Assembly (NCBI RefSeq): GCF_003325475.1
Contig: NZ_CP029495.1
Span: forward strand, 3,534,001 to 3,598,000
Source of the DNA: Chromobacterium phragmitis
Lineage (GTDB): Bacteria; Pseudomonadota; Gammaproteobacteria; Burkholderiales; Chromobacteriaceae
DNA: 64,000 nucleotides
Direction of reading: 5' to 3'
Shown here: one piece after another, positions 8,069 to 16,182 of the stretch
Numbering within the stretch: position 1 is the stretch's first letter
Layout of the letters: each line of letters starts with the position of its first letter
Translations under genes and position numbers: made by a program
Notes under the pieces: model-generated
Database searches by the model: none
Told to the model about the DNA's origin: nothing
What the model saw: the letters and a program-made list of their open reading frames with translations, nothing else

Positions 8069-8109
8069 GCCACAGCGGCCGCGCGCCGGGCTGTGGCGAT
8101 TTTGTTTTC
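8069..8109 (+). terminator. Terminator after folD
   Basis: GCCACAGC (8069-8076) pairs with GCTGTGGC (8090-8097), followed by GATTTTGTTTT. Confidence 0.8.
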
Positions 8110-8171
8110 GTATGCGCCGGCTTGCCCGCGTGATGACGCGTTCGAATGTGCAGACAGCCGCGCGCGGCTGT

Positions 8172-8193
8172 TTTAGTATCAGATTTAGTATCA
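8172..8193 (+). repeat. Tandem 12-bp direct repeat upstream of purU
   Basis: TTTAGTATCA occurs at 8172-8181 and again at 8184-8193, a 12-bp period close to one helical turn, 26 bp before the purU start in an otherwise AT-rich leader. It could be a regulator-binding direct repeat or part of the promoter; nothing more can be said. Confidence 0.5.
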
Positions 8194-8219
8194 AGTAAAA
8201 CTAATTTACGGATTTACCG

Positions 8220-9083
8220 ATGAGTCACGAAAAACACTCGGCCACGCTGTTGATCAGCGCGCCGGACAAGAAGGGCCTGGTAGCGGCCATCGCCAATTTC
8301 CTGATGACCTACAACGCCAACATCATGCACGCGGACCAGCATCAGGACACCAGCGAAAACCTGTTCCTGATGCGGGTGCAGTGGGATCTGGACGGCTTCA
8401 CGCTGCCGATGGACAGCTTTGCCGCCGCGTTCCAGCCCATCGCCGACGAGCACGGCATGAACTGGAAAGTGTCGTTGTCGGCGCGCAAGCCGCGGATGGC
8501 CATTTTCGTGTCCCAATACGAGCATTGCCTGGTGGACCTGATGCACCGCTGGCGCATCGGCGAGCTGGATTGCGACATTCCGCTGGTGATCTCCAATCAT
8601 GAAACCTGCCGCCGCCTGGTGGAGTTCAACGGCATTCCTTTCCATGTGATCAAGGTCACCAAGGACAACAAGGCCGAAGCCGAGGCCGAGCAGTTCCGCC
8701 TGCTGGAAGAGGCTGGAGTGGATTTCATCGTGCTGGCCCGTTACATGCAGATCCTGTCCAGCGAGTTCGTCACTCGCTATCCGGACCGCGTGATCAACAT
8801 CCACCACAGCTTCCTGCCGGCTTTCGACGGCGCCAAGCCCTATCATCGCGCCTTCGCCCGCGGCGTGAAGCTGATCGGCGCGACCAGCCACTACGTGACC
8901 GAAGACCTGGACGAAGGTCCGATCATCGAGCAGGAGGTCACCCGCATCTCGCACCGCGATACGGTGGAAGACCTGGTGGAGAAGGGCCGCGATCTGGAGA
9001 AGGTGGTGTTGTCGCGCGCCGTGCGCTGGCATCTTGACAATCGTGTGCTGTCCTACAGCAACAAGACCGTGGTTTTCGACTGA
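8220..9083 (+). CDS. purU: Formyltetrahydrofolate deformylase
   Basis: 287 residues, typical for PurU. It hydrolyses 10-formyl-tetrahydrofolate to formate and tetrahydrofolate, balancing one-carbon pools and feeding formate to PurT. An N-terminal ACT domain ('LLISAPDKKGLVAAI', residues ~9-85) is followed by a formyltransferase-fold catalytic domain. That domain contains the 'NIHHSFLPAF' loop and 'SHYVTEDLDEGPII', which carry the catalytic His and Asp. The start at 8220 follows an AT-rich leader. It sits downstream of folD and may be co-regulated with it through folate or glycine status, as in other bacteria, but no riboswitch-like fold was evident in the 190-bp gap. Confidence 0.97.
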   Translation: MSHEKHSATLLISAPDKKGLVAAIANFLMTYNANIMHADQHQDTSENLFLMRVQWDLDGFTLPMDSFAAAFQPIADEHGMNWKVSLSARKPRMAIFVSQYEHCLVDLMHRWRIGELDCDIPLVISNHETCRRLVEFNGIPFHVIKVTKDNKAEAEAEQFRLLEEAGVDFIVLARYMQILSSEFVTRYPDRVINIHHSFLPAFDGAKPYHRAFARGVKLIGATSHYVTEDLDEGPIIEQEVTRISHRDTVEDLVEKGRDLEKVVLSRAVRWHLDNRVLSYSNKTVVFD

Positions 9084-9090
9084 GGACGCC

Positions 9091-9678
9091 ATGCGCCTGT
9101 TGATAGACGATGCGATCGATTTGCTGCGGCTGCGGGTCAAGCCGCTGGCCGCCTACCAGTACCCATGGTGGCAGACGGCGCTGTTCCTGACGCTGATGGG
9201 GGCGGTTTCCAGCGGCGATACCGCCGAGCTGGGCGACAATATCGCCGGCCGCGTCGCCTTCATGGTGTTGTTCACCTGGCTGCAGACCCTGCTGTTCGCC
9301 CGTTTCATGGCGGTGTGGCTGAGGTGGAGCAAGGGCGAGCTGGCCGGATCGCTGTTCGGCCTGGTGGTGGCGGCGAACGGTCTGCAGCTGATTTCACCGC
9401 TGACCAGTTGGCTGCCTGCGGATGTGGCCCGGGTGGCCGATCTGATGCTGTCGCTGGCGGGCTTGGTGGTGCTGATCAACGCGCTGGCCAAGGTTTCGCA
9501 GGTGTCGGTGTTGCGCACGCTGCTCGGCGCGCTGCTGTTCGCGCCGTTGTCGCTGGTGCTGCTGGCGGCGGCGCTGTCGTTCGCCAAGACGGCGGGATGG
9601 GTGGAGCTGCCGCCGGACATGGTGGAGATGATGCGGCAGGGCGCTGCCAGCGCGCCTGCGGCGGCGGTGAAGCCGTAG
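9091..9678 (+). CDS. Conserved multi-pass inner-membrane protein (Yip1-like)
   Basis: 195 residues, with four or five hydrophobic helices at roughly 26-42, 55-75, 87-105, 112-135 and 145-165. The hydrophilic start 'LIDDAIDLLRLRVKPLAAYQYPWWQTALFLT' style region resembles small Yip1/DUF1282-type membrane proteins, but no catalytic motif is visible. I used the ATG at 9091, 7 bp after the purU stop and behind a GAGGA site; the longer frame from 9034 overlaps purU. It probably shares a transcript with purU. Function unknown. Confidence 0.75.
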   Translation: MRLLIDDAIDLLRLRVKPLAAYQYPWWQTALFLTLMGAVSSGDTAELGDNIAGRVAFMVLFTWLQTLLFARFMAVWLRWSKGELAGSLFGLVVAANGLQLISPLTSWLPADVARVADLMLSLAGLVVLINALAKVSQVSVLRTLLGALLFAPLSLVLLAAALSFAKTAGWVELPPDMVEMMRQGAASAPAAAVKP

Positions 9679-9705
9679 GCAAGCCGGCGTTTTGCGTCAG
9701 CCAAG

Positions 9706-9735
9706 AAAAAGGACACGCGCGCGCGTGTCCTTTTT
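9706..9735. terminator. Perfect 30-bp palindromic bidirectional terminator
   Basis: AAAAAGGACACGCGC (9706-9720) is followed with no spacer by its exact reverse complement (9721-9735). Each strand therefore ends in a GC stem and T5. It lies between convergent genes and serves both. Confidence 0.9.
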
Positions 9736-9754
9736 GTTTTGGGGCACGGGGGCC

Positions 9755-10225
9755 TCAATCCACTTTGGCGATGTAGCGGGCCAGGCCCAGCAGGGCGCGC
9801 AGCGCCTCGCCTTTGGCGGTTTCCTCGTTGCGCAGCCTGGCGTAACGGCGCAGGATGGCGCGGCCTTCGACGAACAAGTCCATGTCGGTATCCGGCGACG
9901 ACACCAGCGCGATGCGCTCGATCTCGTTCTGCGGCTTGGGCTGTCCCTGAGCGATGCACAGGTAGACCTTGTGGGCGTTGAACGGGGTGATGTGGTCGAA
10001 CAGGTACAGCATGGAGTTGATGCGCAGGCCGGTTTCCTCGCGAATTTCGCGGATCAGCGCCTGGGAGCGCAGTTCGCCGCGATTGGCCTTGCCGCCGGGC
10101 AGGTTGTAGCGTCCGCCGCGGGCGGCCGTCACCAGCACGCCGTCTGGCATCTCGATGATGGCGGTTGCGCGCCTGGCCAGATCGCTGGGCAGGCGCTCGT
10201 TCTTACGGTCTTCCAATACGCTCAT
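9755..10225 (-). CDS. NUDIX hydrolase
   Basis: 156 residues. The Nudix box is intact at about residues 44-67: GG, then GEL, then REIREETGL, matching G-x5-E-x7-REUxEExGU with the metal-binding glutamates. Members hydrolyse nucleoside diphosphates linked to another moiety. The N-terminus 'RRATAIIEMPDGVLV' and the absence of an extra recognition domain do not identify the substrate (candidates include damaged nucleotides, ADP-ribose and CoA). It is transcribed alone and converges on the Yip1-like gene across a shared terminator. Confidence 0.93.
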   Translation of the reverse strand: MSVLEDRKNERLPSDLARRATAIIEMPDGVLVTAARGGRYNLPGGKANRGELRSQALIREIREETGLRINSMLYLFDHITPFNAHKVYLCIAQGQPKPQNEIERIALVSSPDTDMDLFVEGRAILRRYARLRNEETAKGEALRALLGLARYIAKVD

Positions 10226-10283
10226 TCTTCCAAAAAATCATTATCTGACGAGGTCTGACGCCTCGGGGCCAGCATTCCAAATG

Positions 10284-10313
10284 CAGATGGCGCCCTTAGT
10301 CGAGCGCCGTCTG
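10284..10313. terminator. Hairpin downstream of the UppP-type gene
   Basis: CAGATGGCGC (10284-10293) pairs with GCGCCGTCTG (10304-10313) through a 10-base loop with one mismatch or wobble. There is no T-run, so termination is uncertain. Confidence 0.35.
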
Positions 10314-10380
10314 TACTTCAATAAGTAGAATTACTGGTTACATGCCATTTTATATCAAGGGCTAGGCAAGTCCAACGCAT

Positions 10381-11211
10381 TTACGCGAGCTTGATCAACA
10401 AACCGACAACGCCCATCAGCAGGCAGTAAAAACCGAAGGGCCTCAGCGATTCGATCTCGGTTTTTCTGAAGTAGCGCATCAGAAACCAGGTGCTGGCATA
10501 GGCGCACAATCCGGCCACGGCGCCACAGGCCAGCAACAGCGCCCATTGTTGCGAACCGTTGCCGTGATGGGCCAGCTTGGGGATTTCCAGCAGGCCGGCG
10601 GCGGTGATGATGGGGGTGGCCAGCAGGAAGGAAAAGCGGGCGGAGGAGGCGTAGTCCAAACCATGCGCCAGGCCAGCCACCAGCGTGGCGCCGGAGCGCG
10701 AAAAGCCCGGCAGCAGCGCCAACGCCTGTCCGGCGCCGATCTTGAACGCGCCGGCGAAGCTCAGCTCGGACAGCTCATGCGAGGCGGTCTTCTTCTTCAG
10801 CCGGTCGCCCAGCAGCAGCAGGAGGCCGTTCAGCGCGAGAAAGATCAGTACGGCGGTGGTGCTGGCGAACAGCGCGCGCAGCTGTTTTTCCAGCAACAGG
10901 CCCAGCAGGCCGGCTGGGATGGTGCCGGCGATCACCAGCCACATCAAGCGCGCCTCCGGGGTGTTGGCGCGGCCGCCGGCCTTCAGCCAGCCGCCGGTCA
11001 GCTTTATCCAGTCGCGGCGGAAATACAGCAGCAGCGCGGCGGCGGTGCCCAGATGCAGCATCACCATGAAGGGCAAAAAATCGGGGTGGGAGCGGTTGAT
11101 CGACCAGTGCAGCCAGTCGGGTATCAGCACGCCGTGGCCCAGGCTGCTGATGGGAAACAGTTCGCTGACGCCCTGGATGACGGCGAACAGCAAGGCTTCG
11201 GTCGCGTTCAT
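10381..11211 (-). CDS. uppP: Undecaprenyl-diphosphatase (UppP/BacA type)
   Basis: 276 residues with about eight membrane helices. It dephosphorylates undecaprenyl pyrophosphate to recycle the lipid carrier of peptidoglycan and O-antigen synthesis; extra copies give bacitracin resistance. The two family motifs are present: 'QGVSELFPISSLGH' near the N-terminus, with the catalytic Glu and a Ser-Ser pair, and 'LPGFSRSGAT' around residue 168, the phosphate-binding loop. The second half of motif one has Leu-Gly-His where many orthologues have Ser-Ala/Thr-Gly-His, so this could be a divergent second UppP. It appears to be a single-gene unit. Confidence 0.93.
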   Translation of the reverse strand: MNATEALLFAVIQGVSELFPISSLGHGVLIPDWLHWSINRSHPDFLPFMVMLHLGTAAALLLYFRRDWIKLTGGWLKAGGRANTPEARLMWLVIAGTIPAGLLGLLLEKQLRALFASTTAVLIFLALNGLLLLLGDRLKKKTASHELSELSFAGAFKIGAGQALALLPGFSRSGATLVAGLAHGLDYASSARFSFLLATPIITAAGLLEIPKLAHHGNGSQQWALLLACGAVAGLCAYASTWFLMRYFRKTEIESLRPFGFYCLLMGVVGLLIKLA

Positions 11212-11323
11212 GGCTTCCCCTTGGATAGGACGCGGAAGAAACGGGCGGCGGGCGCGCCGCGCCCGTTTTGGAAGAATGACCGCTTCTTAACGCGCAAGCC
11301 AGCTGTCCGGTTTACCGGATCGT

Positions 11324-11959
11324 TCAGTGCGGGCGGCGCGGCTCTTCCCGCTCCCGCTCCAGCTCCTGCTCTTCCTGCTCCAGTTGACGGCGGATGGCGG
11401 CGAAGAAGTCGTGGATGCCGTGGACCGACGGCGACAGCGCGGACAGCAGCTCTTCGCGCAGCGCCGGGTCGATGCCGTCGGCCAAGGGGCGCATCTCCGG
11501 ATCGGGGTGGCGCTCGAAAGCCAGCAGCATGATGGGCTCCAGCAAGGGGGCCTCGTCCGGCGCGTCGAACAGCAGGCTCCAGTCGTCGTTCAGCAGCTCC
11601 ATGCCGGCGGAAAACCCCTCGGCCCAGTCATTGCCTGTGGCGAGGCCGTCGGCGCCGGCTTCCAGCCAGGGTTGGAATTCGCCGTGCTTCAGCGCTTCGG
11701 CGATGTCCTGCCAATGGCCGCGCAGCAACGCGACGAACTGCTCCAGCGATTTTTCGCTGGGGAAGGCGGCCTCGTCGTCGAAGGCGTCGCCCAGGATCAG
11801 CGGCAGGCACTCGGCGGGGCGAATGGCTTCCGGACCGGCCAGCAATGCGGCGAAAAAGCCATCCAGCTTTTCCAGGCTCATGCAGCCGTGGGCGGCGAAA
11901 CGGGCGAGGATGGAGGATAGGCGTTGGTAATCTTGCTCGCTGAGCGGCTTGTGCGACAT
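11324..11959 (-). CDS. UPF0149 / YecA-like family protein
   Basis: 211 residues. The body matches the UPF0149 fold: 'LSSILARFAAHGCMSLEKLDGFFAAL', 'WLPLILGD'-type 'CLPLILGDAF', and 'WAEGFSAGMEL' about residue 105, the most conserved block of the family. Many relatives end in a Cys-rich SEC-C zinc motif; here the C-terminus is instead a short Glu/Arg-rich tail after 'GIHDFFAAIRRQ', with no cysteines. Function unknown. I used the ATG at 11959 (MSHKPLSEQ) because the frame upstream of it is not conserved-looking and has no ribosome site. Confidence 0.85.
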   Translation of the reverse strand: MSHKPLSEQDYQRLSSILARFAAHGCMSLEKLDGFFAALLAGPEAIRPAECLPLILGDAFDDEAAFPSEKSLEQFVALLRGHWQDIAEALKHGEFQPWLEAGADGLATGNDWAEGFSAGMELLNDDWSLLFDAPDEAPLLEPIMLLAFERHPDPEMRPLADGIDPALREELLSALSPSVHGIHDFFAAIRRQLEQEEQELEREREEPRRPH

Positions 11960-12005
11960 GGCGAATCTCGAGTAGGTCAGGCGGCCATTATGCGGCCGCG
12001 CGGGA

Positions 12006-12036
12006 TAAAACAAAACCGCCCGCGGGGCGCGGGCGG
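12006..12036 (-). terminator. Terminator after the nucleoside transporter gene
   Basis: On the minus strand CCGCCCGCG pairs with CGCGGGCGG (12016-12036) around CCC, followed by TTTTGTTTTA. Confidence 0.85.
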
Positions 12037-12064
12037 TCGGGATGGGCGGCGTTTGGCTGGCAGC

Positions 12065-13255
12065 TTAGTAGGTAGCCAGCACCAGGCCGGCGATCAGCGC
12101 GGACAGGATGCTCACCAGCGAGGAGCCGTAGACCAGTTTCAGGCCGAAGCGGGACACCATGTTGCCGCGCTCCTCGTCCAGGCCCTTCACCGCGCCGGCG
12201 ATGATGCCGATCGAGCTGAAGTTGGCGAAGGACACCAGGAAGATGGACAGCACGCCGCGGGTGTAGTCGGACAGGTGGGCGGCCTGGTTCTTCAGTTCCA
12301 GCATGGCGACGAATTCGTTGGTCACCAGCTTGGTGGCCATGATGCTGCTGGCGGTCAGCGCCTCGTGCGCCGGCACGCCCATCAGCCAGGCGAACGGCCA
12401 GAACACGTAGCCCAGCATGGTCTGGAAGTTGATGCCGAAGATGGCGGTGAAGATGAAGTTGACGCAGGCGATCAGCGCGATGAAGCCCACCAGCATGGCG
12501 GCCACGATCACGGCGATCTTGAAGCCGGTCAGGATGTACTCGCCCAGCATTTCGAAGAAAGACACGCGGTGCGCGTCGCTGCTGATCAGCTCGTCCTCGC
12601 CCAGCGCACTGTCGTAGGGGTTGATCAGCGACAGCACGACGAAGGTGCTGAACAGATTGAGCACCAGCGCGGTCACCACGAAGCGCGGCTCGATCATCTG
12701 CATGTAGGAGCCGACGATGGACATCGACACGGTGGACATCGCGGTGGCGGCCAGCGTGTACATGCGCTTCTCGTCGAAGGTGTGGATGATGTTCTTGTAG
12801 GCGATGAAGTTCTCGGACTGTCCCACCATCATCGAGCTGATGGCGTTGAAGGACTCGATCTTGCCCATGCCGCTGATCTTGGACAGCACGAAGCCGATCG
12901 CGCGGATCACCACCGGCAGCACGCGGATGTGCTGCAGGATGCCGATCAGCACCGAGATGAACACGATGGGCATCAGCACGTTGAGGAAGAAGCTGAACTC
13001 GTCTTTGTTCTGGATGCCGCCGAAGGCGAACTTGGTGCCTTCTCCGGCGAAGTCCATCAGCTTGGTGAAGACGCTGGAGATGCTGCCGACGATGGCGAGG
13101 CCGTAGCTGGTGTTGAGGAGGAAGAACGCCAGGGCGATCTCGATGACCAGCAGCTGGATCACGGAGCGGATCTTGATGTTCTTGCGGTCGCGGGCGACCA
13201 ACTGGGTGAGGGCCAGCACCACGATCAGGCCGATGATGAATTGAACGATATGCAT
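12065..13255 (-). CDS. Concentrative nucleoside transporter (NupC/CNT family)
   Basis: 396 residues with about eight to ten membrane helices. CNT proteins take up nucleosides with a proton or sodium ion. The signature regions are present: 'MVGQSENFIAYK' around residue 145 with the conserved Glu, the 'SIMATKLVTNEFVAM' block with the second conserved Asn-Glu pair around residue 305, and 'FSSIGIIAGAVKG'. By similarity of style it is closer to NupX/YeiM than to NupC, but the substrate is not settled. The 270 bp upstream hold only its leader and promoter. It is transcribed alone, bounded by terminators. Confidence 0.93.
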   Translation of the reverse strand: MHIVQFIIGLIVVLALTQLVARDRKNIKIRSVIQLLVIEIALAFFLLNTSYGLAIVGSISSVFTKLMDFAGEGTKFAFGGIQNKDEFSFFLNVLMPIVFISVLIGILQHIRVLPVVIRAIGFVLSKISGMGKIESFNAISSMMVGQSENFIAYKNIIHTFDEKRMYTLAATAMSTVSMSIVGSYMQMIEPRFVVTALVLNLFSTFVVLSLINPYDSALGEDELISSDAHRVSFFEMLGEYILTGFKIAVIVAAMLVGFIALIACVNFIFTAIFGINFQTMLGYVFWPFAWLMGVPAHEALTASSIMATKLVTNEFVAMLELKNQAAHLSDYTRGVLSIFLVSFANFSSIGIIAGAVKGLDEERGNMVSRFGLKLVYGSSLVSILSALIAGLVLATY

Positions 13256-13474
13256 GATGAATGTCGCTTTGTGGGTTTCCCCCTGCCGGGGCAGGTATCG
13301 AGCATGGTTCCGGTCCCGCCTGATGCCGCGGGCCGTGCGCCGGTTTTTATAAAAATGCGGTCAGCGCCGCGCCGGGAGGCATGCGCTTGGAGCGAATGCC
13401 ATCGGCGTGAGCACAATGCGCTGAAGCGAAGAATAATACTTGTCTTTAGATCAAACAATCTGTCTTTATATAAA

Positions 13475-13516
13475 GATAAACGGTCCGCCCCGGCGAAATC
13501 GCCGAAACGGACCGTT
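13475..13516 (-). terminator. Terminator after rlmD
   Basis: On the minus strand AACGGTCCG (13508-13516 complement) pairs with CGGACCGTT (13479-13487 complement) with an inner CGGCGA/TCGCCG stem, followed by TATCTTTATAT. Confidence 0.75.
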
Positions 13517-13524
13517 CTTGATGT

Positions 13525-15069
13525 CTATTGATCCGCAGCGGTTTCCTCGGCGTCGCGGCGCGCCTTCTCGGCGAAATAATGCGCGCGGCGGGCTTCCTTG
13601 GCCGCGGCTTTCTCCGCCAGCTCGGCGGCTTTCTTCGCTTTTTCCGCGTTTTCCTCCGCCAGGCGCGCCGCCTTGGCGGCCTCGCGTTCGGCGGCTTCGA
13701 TCGCCTCGATCTCCTCGACTTCCTTGCGCGACTTGCATGGGCTGGTCTTTTCGAACCAGGCCACGGACTCGACGTGCGCGGTGTGCGGGAACATATTGAT
13801 GATGCCGGCCGCCTTCAGCGTGTAACCCTTGGTGTTGACCAGGATGCCGGCGTCGCGCGCCAGCGTGGCCGGGTTACAGGACACGTAGACGATGCGCTTG
13901 GGCGCGGTGTCTTCGGTGATGGCTTTCAGCAGCTGCACCGCGCCGTCGCGCGGCGGGTCCACCAGCATCTTGTCGAACTGGCCGAGGGCCGCGAACGATT
14001 CCTCGGTCACTTCGAACAGGTTGGCCATCTCGTACGTCACGCGGTCCTGCAGCTGGTTGTGGGTGGCGTTCTCCACCGCGCGCCTCACCAGCGGCTGGCT
14101 GCCTTCCATGCCATGCACCACGGCGCCGGAGCGGGCGATGGGCAGGGTGAAGTTGCCGATGCCGCAGAACATGTCGGCGATGCGCTCGCCCGGCTGCGGG
14201 TCCAGGAACTTCAGCGCGCGGGCCACCATCACCGCGTTGATCTGCGGGTTCACCTGGGTGAATTCGGTGGGGTAGTAGGGCATTTCCACCGCGTACTCGG
14301 GCATGCTGTAGGTCAGCTTGGGCGCGTCCAGCGGGTAGATCGGATAGCAGGTGTCCGGGCCCTTGGGCTGCAGCCAGATCTGCAGCGGGCGCTCCGTCGA
14401 GCCGTGCTGGTCGGAGAAGGCCTTCAGGACGGCGAAGTCGGCATCGGTGATGGCGTCCATGTTGCGGAATACCAGGATGTCGATCTTGTCGCCGACCGCC
14501 ACTTCCACCTGCGGCATGCGCTGGCTGATGGACAGCGTGGCGATCATCGCGCGCAGCGGCATGATCAGGTCGGAGATGTGCTTGGGCAGGATGTGGCACT
14601 CGCGCATCTCGGCGATGTAGCTGGAGCTTTTTTCATGGAAGCCCACCAGCACGCCGCCCTTCTTGGCCACCATGCGGGCGGACAGGCGGGCGCGGTGGCG
14701 ATAGTGCCAGGCCGGACCCGCGATGGGGGTGAGCACGCGTTCCGCCTTGACCTTGCCGATGCGCTTGAGGTTGTCTTCCAGCACGCGCTGCTTGATCGCC
14801 ACCTGGGCGGTGAACTCCACATGCTGCATCGAACAGCCGCCGCAGACGCCGAAGTGCGGGCAGCGGGGATCGGCGCGCATGAAGCTTTCCTTCAGCACTT
14901 GGCTGGTGTTGGCGTTTTCGTAGCTGGGTTTCTTGCGGTAGCTGCTGTAGACAACTTTCTCGTACGGCAGGGCGCCATCGATGAAGATGGTCTTGCCGTC
15001 AACGTGGGCGACCCCCCGGCCTTCGTGGTCCAGCGACTCGACCAGGGCGATAGTCTGTTGGTGCGTCAT
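13525..15069 (-). CDS. rlmD: 23S rRNA (uracil-5-)-methyltransferase RlmD with a long charged C-terminal tail
   Basis: 514 residues. The enzyme makes m5U1939 in 23S rRNA using S-adenosylmethionine. An N-terminal TRAM-like region is followed by the 4Fe-4S cysteines Cys70, Cys76 and Cys79 ('CPHFGVCGGC') with a fourth in 'RECHIL'. Then come the SAM-binding loop 'DMFCGIGNFTLP', 'LVDPPRDG', and the catalytic nucleophile Cys398 in 'YVSCNPATLARD'. The usual enzyme ends near 'HTAHVESVAWF'. Here about 72 extra residues (443-514) follow, dominated by Ala, Glu, Lys and Arg in a heptad-like pattern, predicted to be a long helix or coiled coil. Its role is unknown. Confidence 0.95.
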   Translation of the reverse strand: MTHQQTIALVESLDHEGRGVAHVDGKTIFIDGALPYEKVVYSSYRKKPSYENANTSQVLKESFMRADPRCPHFGVCGGCSMQHVEFTAQVAIKQRVLEDNLKRIGKVKAERVLTPIAGPAWHYRHRARLSARMVAKKGGVLVGFHEKSSSYIAEMRECHILPKHISDLIMPLRAMIATLSISQRMPQVEVAVGDKIDILVFRNMDAITDADFAVLKAFSDQHGSTERPLQIWLQPKGPDTCYPIYPLDAPKLTYSMPEYAVEMPYYPTEFTQVNPQINAVMVARALKFLDPQPGERIADMFCGIGNFTLPIARSGAVVHGMEGSQPLVRRAVENATHNQLQDRVTYEMANLFEVTEESFAALGQFDKMLVDPPRDGAVQLLKAITEDTAPKRIVYVSCNPATLARDAGILVNTKGYTLKAAGIINMFPHTAHVESVAWFEKTSPCKSRKEVEEIEAIEAAEREAAKAARLAEENAEKAKKAAELAEKAAAKEARRAHYFAEKARRDAEETAADQ

Positions 15070-15208
15070 CGTCTTGCTTGCAAAATCAATCGGTAAAACG
15101 CGGATTTTCTCAAAAACCGGGGATTCTTGCTGGTTTTTTTACGATCCCGGAATTCCTGGCCTTTCTGTTAGAATTCGGATTATGAGTCATGGTTACAGAA
15201 GGTGCGGT

Positions 15209-16123
15209 ATGTTGAAGCGGTTATCGGTGCTGGCGCTGGGATGGTGGCTGGCGGTTCCCGGCTATGCTGCGGTGATGCCGGCGCCGGACGTTTCGGTCAA
15301 TCCGATCGGCCGGCATCTGGTGTTGAATCTGCCGCAGGCCAGGCTGTTCTTGTATCAGGACGGCAAGCTGGCGCGGATTTTTCCGGTGGCGGTGGGCAAG
15401 ATGCTGACCCAGACGCCGACCGGCAGCTTCGACATCACCGGCATTTATCGGGCGCCAAGCTGGCATGTGCCCAAGTCCATCCAGGAGGAAATGCGGCGCA
15501 ACGGCAAGGAGGTGCAGACCGTGGTGCCGCCGGGGCCCAACAATCCGCTGGGCCCGGTCTTCGTCCGCTTCGGCGAGAGTAGCCTGGGCTTGGGCTTCCA
15601 CGGCACCAACGCGCCTTCGTCGGTGCCGGGTTTCCGCAGCCATGGCTGCGTGAGAATGCGCAACAACGACGCGTTGGAGCTGGCCGGCACGGTTAGCCGA
15701 GGCGACGCGGTCACCGTCGCTTATCAGACCATCATCTTGAGCGAGGACGAGGCCGGCCAGTTGTGGCTGACGGTCTACCGCAACCATTACCGGCAAAGCG
15801 ATCCTTCCTTGCCCTACCTGGCGGATACCTTGCTTGCCTGGCAGCGGCAGCATCAGGTGGCGCTGTTCGGCCAGCGGGTGGACGACGCGCTGAAACAGCG
15901 CAAGGGCGAACCGGTGTGCCTGAGCTGCAAGAGCGGCAAGGCGGCGGTCAGCGGCGGCCTGAACCCCTTGCCGTGGTTGTCGAAAATGACGCCTTCGGTG
16001 CCGGTGCCGGTGCCGCCCCCGGCCCCCGCGGCCAGCCAGCCGCAGAACGAGCGCGAGCCGGCATCGCCATTGCCTTCGGCGCGAGCCGGCCAGCGGCCCA
16101 AGGCGGCAGCCAGGGCGGGTTGA
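15209..16123 (+). CDS. L,D-transpeptidase (YkuD / ErfK-YbiS-YcfS type)
   Basis: 304 residues with an N-terminal signal peptide (about residues 1-21, ending PGYAA). The YkuD catalytic domain spans about residues 35-170. It has the His of 'GFHGTN' and the nucleophile Cys147 in 'SHGCVRM', so it should form 3-3 peptidoglycan cross-links or attach proteins to the wall in the periplasm. A short domain and a Pro/Ala-rich, probably disordered tail of ~45 residues follow, preceded by a Cys-x-x-Cys pair ('CLSC'). I chose the ATG at 15209 because it has an AGAAGG site 7 bp upstream and starts directly at the signal peptide; an ATG at 15182 sits beside a TAGAAT -10-like sequence. Confidence 0.92.
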   Translation: MLKRLSVLALGWWLAVPGYAAVMPAPDVSVNPIGRHLVLNLPQARLFLYQDGKLARIFPVAVGKMLTQTPTGSFDITGIYRAPSWHVPKSIQEEMRRNGKEVQTVVPPGPNNPLGPVFVRFGESSLGLGFHGTNAPSSVPGFRSHGCVRMRNNDALELAGTVSRGDAVTVAYQTIILSEDEAGQLWLTVYRNHYRQSDPSLPYLADTLLAWQRQHQVALFGQRVDDALKQRKGEPVCLSCKSGKAAVSGGLNPLPWLSKMTPSVPVPVPPPAPAASQPQNEREPASPLPSARAGQRPKAAARAG

Positions 16124-16135
16124 GCGGGAAGAGCA

Positions 16136-16157
16136 AAGGGCCGCCGCGGCGGCCCTT
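16136..16157. terminator. Hairpin between convergent genes
   Basis: AAGGGCCGCC (16136-16145) pairs perfectly with GGCGGCCCTT (16148-16157). It lies between the L,D-transpeptidase and metY stops and probably terminates both, although T-runs are short. Confidence 0.55.
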
Positions 16158-16182
16158 CGCCATGCCTGTAGGCAAGGCTCGC

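Noticed and set aside
11924..13531. 535-codon open frame antisense to the nucleoside transporter
   Set aside because: Asp/His/Gln-rich shadow of the transporter's third-position bias.
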